DNA from: Actinomycetes bacterium
Lineage (GTDB): Bacteria > Actinomycetota > Actinomycetes > Mycobacteriales > Mycobacteriaceae
Direction of reading: 5' to 3'
DNA: 11,279 nt
Assembly: GCA_022600695.1 (NCBI GenBank)
Contig: JAHZJY010000058.1
Span: 1-11,279, forward strand
Shown here: one piece after another, positions 7,448 through 11,279 of the stretch
How positions within the stretch are numbered: the stretch's first letter is position 1
How the letters are laid out: the number at the start of each line of letters is the position of its first letter
Made by a program: the position numbers and the translations under genes
Notes under the pieces: model-generated
The model's database searches: none
The model's input: only the letters and a program-made list of their open reading frames with translations
What the model was told of the DNA's origin: nothing

Positions 7448-8550
7448 CGGCGGAACGCGAGTGCGGGGTCGATGCGGGCGACACGGCGCAACGGCAGCAG
7501 CGACCCGAGGGCCGCCATGACGGCGGTGGCCAGTGCCATCCACGCCAGCATCACCGGGGTGACCGCTATCGTGACATCGCCGAGGCGATCACCGATCAGG
7601 AACTGTGTCGCGTACGCGAATGCGGCACCCAGCAGATAGCCCAGCGCGGCAATCAGCGCGGCCTGGCCAAGGACGGTGCGGATCAACTGAACCGGACGGA
7701 CCCCGACGGCGCGCAGGACACCGAAGTCGGCCATCTGCTCATTGGTCGCCGCCAGCACCGTCAGACCGATCAACGCGACGCCGACCAGGGCGGCGATGGC
7801 GATCATGGCCTTCAGCGGCCGGCCGATCATCGAGATGATGATGTCGCGACTGTTCTGGGCGAAGGAGGCCGATGTCAGGGCGTCGACGCCGGGTATCGCG
7901 GCCCGGATCGCCTGTGCGGCCTGATCGGGGGTGTAACCGGGCGCGGGTTGCACCAGAACATAGGACACCCGGTCGCCGGCGCGCATCACGCGTCCTGCGT
8001 CGGGCAGCGAGAGGAATGCGTAGTAGTTACCCAGTGCGGCAGTCTGATCAGACAAGCCGACGACGGTGAAATCCCCATCGACGATCCGGACCGGATCGCC
8101 GAGACCAATCCCGTTCTTGGAAGCCAGCACCCGATCGAGCACCACCTCCCCGGGTGCTGTCACCCCGCTGCCCTGGGCCAGCGACCACGGCCCGCCGACT
8201 CCGGTTTCGGTGTCGTAGCCCAGCACGAAATAGGCGGTCTGCTCACCCTCGTGGATGAAGTCCGACGGCTGGCCGAGGATCGGATCGGCCGAGCCGACCT
8301 CCGGCAGTGCCACCAGTTGCCGTTCGACATCCGCCGGCAGCCACGACACCGCCCGGAACATCTGCGACACCCCGGGTTGCATCACCCACACGGCATTCCG
8401 CGCATGGTCGATGTAGGTGGTTACCTGCTTGGTGGTACCGGCGAAGATACCCGCCATCACCAGCACCAGCAGCACCGCGAAGCCGACGCCGACCACCGAC
8501 AGCAGCAACCGGGTGCGTTCGGCGACCAGGTTTTTCACGGCAACGATCAC
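7444..8550 (-). CDS. MacB/FtsX-type ABC transporter permease (copy 1)
   Basis: A 368-aa inner-membrane permease with the four-helix FtsX/MacB/LolC/DevC layout. TM1 is at about 15-37, a large extracytoplasmic domain at about 40-245, then TM2 about 248-268, TM3 about 293-318 and TM4 about 331-354. The cytoplasmic loop FGVLRAVGVRP (276-286) and the end RRVARIDPALAFR are family hallmarks. Such permeases move lipids, lipoproteins or peptides, or transmit force, rather than form import channels. The GTG at 8550 is supported by a near-perfect AAGGAGGT (complement of 8560-8567). It heads the operon with the carrier protein and acyl-AMP ligase. There is no ATPase in this operon. It is closely similar to the permease at 10186-11279 (about two-thirds identical by eye), so the two may form a heterodimer sharing the ATPase at 9413-10174. 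Confidence 0.9.
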   Translation of the reverse strand: MIVAVKNLVAERTRLLLSVVGVGFAVLLVLVMAGIFAGTTKQVTTYIDHARNAVWVMQPGVSQMFRAVSWLPADVERQLVALPEVGSADPILGQPSDFIHEGEQTAYFVLGYDTETGVGGPWSLAQGSGVTAPGEVVLDRVLASKNGIGLGDPVRIVDGDFTVVGLSDQTAALGNYYAFLSLPDAGRVMRAGDRVSYVLVQPAPGYTPDQAAQAIRAAIPGVDALTSASFAQNSRDIIISMIGRPLKAMIAIAALVGVALIGLTVLAATNEQMADFGVLRAVGVRPVQLIRTVLGQAALIAALGYLLGAAFAYATQFLIGDRLGDVTIAVTPVMLAWMALATAVMAALGSLLPLRRVARIDPALAFRR

Positions 8551-8567
8551 TCGATCGTGACCTCCTT
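8543..8567 (-). promoter_or_regulatory. Strong ribosome site followed by a hairpin holding the permease start codon
   Basis: On the minus strand AAGGAGGT (complement of 8560-8567) is followed at once by a 6-bp inverted repeat, ACGATC-GAGT-GATCGT (8543-8558). The GTG start of the permease begins in its 4-base loop. Translation could be tuned by this hairpin, or the dyad could be a protein site. Both sequence elements are clear; the function is inferred. Confidence 0.5.
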
Positions 8568-8585
8568 ACCAACCTCGTCCACCAT
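8547..8585 (-). CDS. Possible 12-codon upstream reading frame (leader peptide candidate)
   Basis: An ATG at 8585 opens a frame encoding MVDEVGKEVTIE, whose stop overlaps the permease GTG as GTGA. It contains the permease Shine-Dalgarno sequence within it. No good ribosome site precedes it, only GGCGGG, and chance occurrence of so short a frame is quite possible. If translated it would couple to permease translation. Confidence 0.15.
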   Translation of the reverse strand: MVDEVGKEVTIE

Positions 8586-8664
8586 CAGCCCGCCATCAGT
8601 ATGTCGGACGGCACCGGGCCGGAGTTCCCGCTGATTCCCGCCCCGGTGTCGGCGTTGGCGTCGG

Positions 8665-8670
8665 TAGGCT
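8665..8670 (+). promoter_or_regulatory. Leaderless-type -10 box of the transglutaminase-like gene
   Basis: TAGGCT fits the mycobacterial TANNNT -10 pattern. It ends 7 bases before the ATG at 8678, the spacing expected when transcription begins at the A of the start codon. No Shine-Dalgarno sequence is present before this ATG, which agrees with leaderless translation. No -35 hexamer is evident. Confidence 0.5.
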
Positions 8671-8677
8671 TACCGGT

Positions 8678-9406
8678 ATGGGCGATCGCTATCTCGGGGC
8701 CACCACATTGCTCGATATCGACGATCCGCGAGTGCGTGCGGTCGGGGAACGCCGCGGTTGGCCGCAGCTTCCCGAGGCAGACCGGATCGGTGCGGTGTAC
8801 GGGTTCGTGCGTGACGCAATTCCGTTCGGGTACAACGCCTCCGATGACCTGCCGGCCTCGGCGGTGCTCGCTGATGGTTACGGCCAGTGCAATACCAAGA
8901 CGACCCTGCTGATGGCGCTGCTGCGGGCCAACGGGATCGGCTGCCGCTTCCACGGGGCCACGATCGACAAACAACTCCAGCAGGGTGTGATGGTCGGTCC
9001 GTTCTACCGGTTCGCCCCGCGCGACATCATCCACAGTTGGGCCGAGGTTTTCACCGCTGACCGATGGGTGGGCCTGGAAGGCGTCATCCTCGACGAGGCC
9101 TACCTGGCCGGTCTCCGGAATCGGACCGGTCAGCATCAGGGCCCGTTCCTCGGTTACGGCGTCGGCACCGAGGATCTGGCCGACCCGCCGATCGACTGGA
9201 ACGGGACCGACACCGCCATCCAGGCAACCGGGGTCAACCGGGACTTCGGCGTGTTCGACGACCCGGACGCGTTCTACCGCGAGCACGGCGTGAATGCCTC
9301 CGGCGTCAAGGGATTTCTGTATCGCACCATCATGCGCACGGCGATGAACGCCAGGGTCAAGGCGATTAGGCTGACCGGCGACCGGGCCGGCGCTGTTCGG
9401 AGCTGA
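8678..9406 (+). CDS. Transglutaminase-like (cysteine protease fold) domain protein
   Basis: A 242-aa protein with the transglutaminase/papain-like core. Cys71 lies in DGYGQCNTKTTLLMALLRA, His119 in IIHSWAEVF, and Asp139 in GVILDEAY is the probable third residue. The order and spacing match the bacterial transglutaminase-like superfamily, whose members mostly act as proteases, amidases or peptide-modifying enzymes. No signal peptide or membrane segment is seen, so it is probably cytoplasmic. The ATG at 8678 has no ribosome site but has a well-placed -10 box. The gene runs opposite to its neighbours: divergent from permease 1 across 127 bases, and convergent with the ABC ATPase with 6 bases between stop codons. 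It may be a later insertion or part of the system, for example acting on a peptide moiety of the exported product. The substrate is unknown. Confidence 0.82.
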   Translation: MGDRYLGATTLLDIDDPRVRAVGERRGWPQLPEADRIGAVYGFVRDAIPFGYNASDDLPASAVLADGYGQCNTKTTLLMALLRANGIGCRFHGATIDKQLQQGVMVGPFYRFAPRDIIHSWAEVFTADRWVGLEGVILDEAYLAGLRNRTGQHQGPFLGYGVGTEDLADPPIDWNGTDTAIQATGVNRDFGVFDDPDAFYREHGVNASGVKGFLYRTIMRTAMNARVKAIRLTGDRAGAVRS

Positions 9407-9412
9407 CACTTT

Positions 9413-10174
9413 TCAGCACGCGGTTTCCAGGATCCGGCCGTCCTCCAGATGGATCACCCGGTCGGCGATAGCGTCCAGGCGCGGATCGTGCGTGACGATG
9501 ATCACCGCGGCCCCGTGCGCCCGCGCGGCGGCGGCGAGTTGCTCGCTCACCTTGCGGCCGGTGGCGGAGTCAAGGTTGGCGGTCGGTTCGTCGGCCAGGA
9601 TCACCTCCGGTCCCATCGCCAGCGCCCGCGCGGTCGCGACCCGCTGCTTCTCCCCACCGGACAGCTCGGACGGCCGGTGTCCGGCCCGGTGCGCCAGGCC
9701 CAGGGAATCCAGCAGTTCGGTGGCCCGGGCCGTCGCGGCGGACTTTCGCACGCCGGCGTAGCGCAGGGGCACCGCCACGTTCTCGGCGCTGGTCAGCGAA
9801 TTGAGCAGATTGTAGTCCTGGAACAGGAAGCCCAACCGCATCAACCGCAGGGTGGCACGCTCCCGCTCGGTCAGCGTGCGAGCATCCCGGCCGCCGACGC
9901 TCACCGTGCCGGAATCGGGTGTCAGCAACAGGCCCATCACCAGCAGGGCGGTGGTCTTGCCGCCGCCGGAGGGTCCCATCACCAGCACCACCTCGCCGCG
10001 GTCGACCGACAGCGAGATCCCGCTCAATGCCTGCACCGCGGCCTCACCCGTGCCGTAGTGATGGGTGACATCGGCTAATGCCAGCACCGGGTCGGCCGTG
10101 TCCGGCAGCACCGATCGGTGGCAGCGGCCGCATCGGGGCGGCGCCGCGTCTACGTGACATACCGGGCAACGCAT
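9413..10174 (-). CDS. MacB/LolD-type ABC transporter ATPase with N-terminal zinc ribbon
   Basis: A 253-aa ATPase that would power the FtsX-like permeases from the cytoplasmic face. Motifs: Walker A GPSGGGKT (67-74), Q-loop Gln119, signature LSGGEKQR (171-178), Walker B VILADEP with Glu196, D-loop NLD (200-202) and H-loop His229. The QDYNLLNSLTSAENVAVPL stretch is typical of the MacB/LolD/FtsE branch. Before the ABC domain, residues 1-25 hold C3-x2-C6 and C15-x2-C18, a compact zinc-ribbon knuckle that is not standard in this family. The start at 10174 is set by AGGAAGGA (complement of 10180-10187), 5 bases upstream. Extending the frame further would overlap the permease and lose this site. It follows permease 2 with 11 bases between, so the two are one operon. 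It is the only ATPase in view for both permeases. Confidence 0.92.
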   Translation of the reverse strand: MRCPVCHVDAAPPRCGRCHRSVLPDTADPVLALADVTHHYGTGEAAVQALSGISLSVDRGEVVLVMGPSGGGKTTALLVMGLLLTPDSGTVSVGGRDARTLTERERATLRLMRLGFLFQDYNLLNSLTSAENVAVPLRYAGVRKSAATARATELLDSLGLAHRAGHRPSELSGGEKQRVATARALAMGPEVILADEPTANLDSATGRKVSEQLAAAARAHGAAVIIVTHDPRLDAIADRVIHLEDGRILETAC

Positions 10175-10185
10175 CAGTGTCCTTC

Positions 10186-11279
10186 CTAGTGCCGGAACGC
10201 GAGGGCGGGGTCGATCCGGGCGACGCGGCGGGCGGGCAGCACCGATCCCAGCACCGCCATCACCGCGGTGCCCACCGCCACCACCAGCAGCATGGTCGGG
10301 GTGATCGCGATCGAGACATCGCCCAGACGGTCGCCGACCAGGAACTGCGCGGCGTAGGCGGCGCCGGCGCCCACCAGATAGCCCAGCGTCGCGATGACCG
10401 CCGCCTGGGTCACCACGGTGCGCCACAGTTGCGGTGAACGCACACCCAGCGCGCGCAGGACGCCGAAGTCTCGCACCTGCTCGGCGGTCAGCGCCCACAT
10501 GGTCAACCCCACCAGGGCGATGCCCACCAGCGCGGCGATACCGATCATCGTCTTCAGCGGACGGCCGATCATCTTCACGATGATGTCGCGGCTGTTGTCG
10601 GCGAAGACAGCCGACGTCAAGGCGTCCACGCCGGGGACGCCGGTCCGGATGGCCGCCGCCAACTGCTCCGGGCTGTCACCGGCCCGGGGCTGGGTCAGAA
10701 AGTAGGACACCCGGTTGCCCGCGCGCAGCAGCCGGGCGGCGTCCCGAAGCGTGATGAACGCGTAGTAATTCGTCGCCGCAGCGGTCTGATTGGACAGGCC
10801 CACGACGGTGAAGTCCTCATCGATCAGCTGAACCGTGTCGCCGGGGCGGATGTCGTTCTTGGCGGCCAGAATACGGTCCAGGACGACCTCACCGGGTTGA
10901 TCGATGTTGCGCCCCTGCGCCAGCGACCACGGCCCACCGACACCGGTGGCAGTGTCGTAGCCGAGGACGAAGTAGGCGCTGTGGGTGCCGTTGTGGACGA
11001 AGTCCGATGGCAGTCCCAGGATCGGATCGGCGGAGGCAACCTCGGGCAGCGCGGTCAGCCGCTGTTCGTCGTCGGCGGGCAACCAGGAAACCGCCTTGAA
11101 CATCTGGGAAACCCCGGGTTGCGTCACCCACACGGCGTCCCGGGAATTGTCGATATAGGTGGTCACCCCGCGCGTGGTGCCGACGAAGATACCCGCCATG
11201 ATCAGGACCAGCAGCACCCCGAGCGCGACCCCGAGCACCGAGAACCCGAGACGGGTCTTCTCGGCGAGAAGGTTCTTGA
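10186..11279 (-). CDS. MacB/FtsX-type ABC transporter permease (copy 2, 5' end cut by window)
   Basis: The reading frame stays open to the right edge of the window. Its first visible residues KNLLAEKTRL align with KNLVAERTRL near the N-terminus of permease 1, so only about five residues are missing. An internal GTG at 11238 should not be taken as the start, because it would remove the first part of TM1. The architecture is as in copy 1: one N-terminal helix, a large extracytoplasmic domain, three C-terminal helices, the FGVLRALGVRS loop and the end RRVARIDPALAFRH. Long shared blocks include QPGVSQMF, AVSWLPAD, GVGGPWSLAQG, PGVDALTSA and NSRDII. It is joined to the zinc-ribbon ATPase (11-base gap). 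It probably pairs with copy 1 as the second half of the transporter; two homodimers are the alternative. Confidence 0.9.
   Translation of the reverse strand, partial: KNLLAEKTRLGFSVLGVALGVLLVLIMAGIFVGTTRGVTTYIDNSRDAVWVTQPGVSQMFKAVSWLPADDEQRLTALPEVASADPILGLPSDFVHNGTHSAYFVLGYDTATGVGGPWSLAQGRNIDQPGEVVLDRILAAKNDIRPGDTVQLIDEDFTVVGLSNQTAAATNYYAFITLRDAARLLRAGNRVSYFLTQPRAGDSPEQLAAAIRTGVPGVDALTSAVFADNSRDIIVKMIGRPLKTMIGIAALVGIALVGLTMWALTAEQVRDFGVLRALGVRSPQLWRTVVTQAAVIATLGYLVGAGAAYAAQFLVGDRLGDVSIAITPTMLLVVAVGTAVMAVLGSVLPARRVARIDPALAFRH

Noticed and set aside
8585..9409. A 274-codon minus-strand frame opposite the transglutaminase-like gene, in line with the permease operon
   Set aside because: It lies on the strand and near the position expected of an operon member, but the translation has no domain or motif, whereas the opposite strand has an intact Cys-His-Asp core.
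8678..10174. Lasso-peptide cluster, suggested by a transglutaminase-like protein next to an ABC transporter
   Set aside because: There is no asparagine-synthetase-like cyclase, RRE protein or precursor peptide, and the ATPase is the MacB/LolD type rather than a fused exporter.
11236..11238. GTG at 11238 as the start of permease 2
   Set aside because: The frame continues upstream to the window edge and aligns residue by residue with the N-terminus of permease 1, so the true start lies just outside.

Overview
The window is high-GC actinobacterial chromosome, most likely from a Mycolicibacterium or Mycobacterium species. MenB is close to the M. tuberculosis protein over its whole length. The ferredoxin-reductase/desaturase pair matches the mycobacterial Rv3230c/DesA3 pair. 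Starts and promoters also look mycobacterial: GTG starts, stop/start overlaps and a leaderless-type TANNNT box. There are no tRNA or rRNA genes, CRISPR arrays, insertion sequences or phage genes. No gene-free stretch exceeds 300 bases.

Left part (1-2291, minus strand): menB (menaquinone synthesis) lies downstream of a PucR/CdaR-type regulator. A 140-base spacer between them can form a long imperfect hairpin. Middle (2381-5481, plus strand, divergent from the regulator): a tight three-gene operon encodes an FAD/2Fe-2S NAD(P)H reductase, a membrane acyl desaturase with three histidine boxes, and an alpha/beta hydrolase. The 89-base divergent spacer carries a perfect inverted repeat that could be the regulator's operator. 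The unit reads as an electron-transfer chain plus desaturase, locally regulated, with a lipid-handling hydrolase.

Right part (5460-11279): a minus-strand operon encodes a MacB/FtsX-type permease, an acyl carrier protein and a fatty acyl-AMP ligase, joined by two ATGA overlaps. Further upstream on the same strand, a second and closely similar permease (cut by the window edge) is followed by a MacB/LolD-type ATPase with an N-terminal four-cysteine zinc ribbon. A plus-strand transglutaminase-like gene, probably leaderless, sits between the two minus-strand units.

The simplest model is a LolCDE-like exporter with two non-identical permeases sharing one ATPase, coupled genetically to a module that activates a fatty acid as acyl-AMP and loads it on a dedicated carrier. 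The exported product would be an acylated molecule or lipid. The next desaturase operon could supply or modify the acyl chain, but that link is proximity only. I do not recognise the acylation/export locus as a described system. It has no NRPS, PKS or glycosyltransferase in view, so either the product is small or the other genes lie outside the window.
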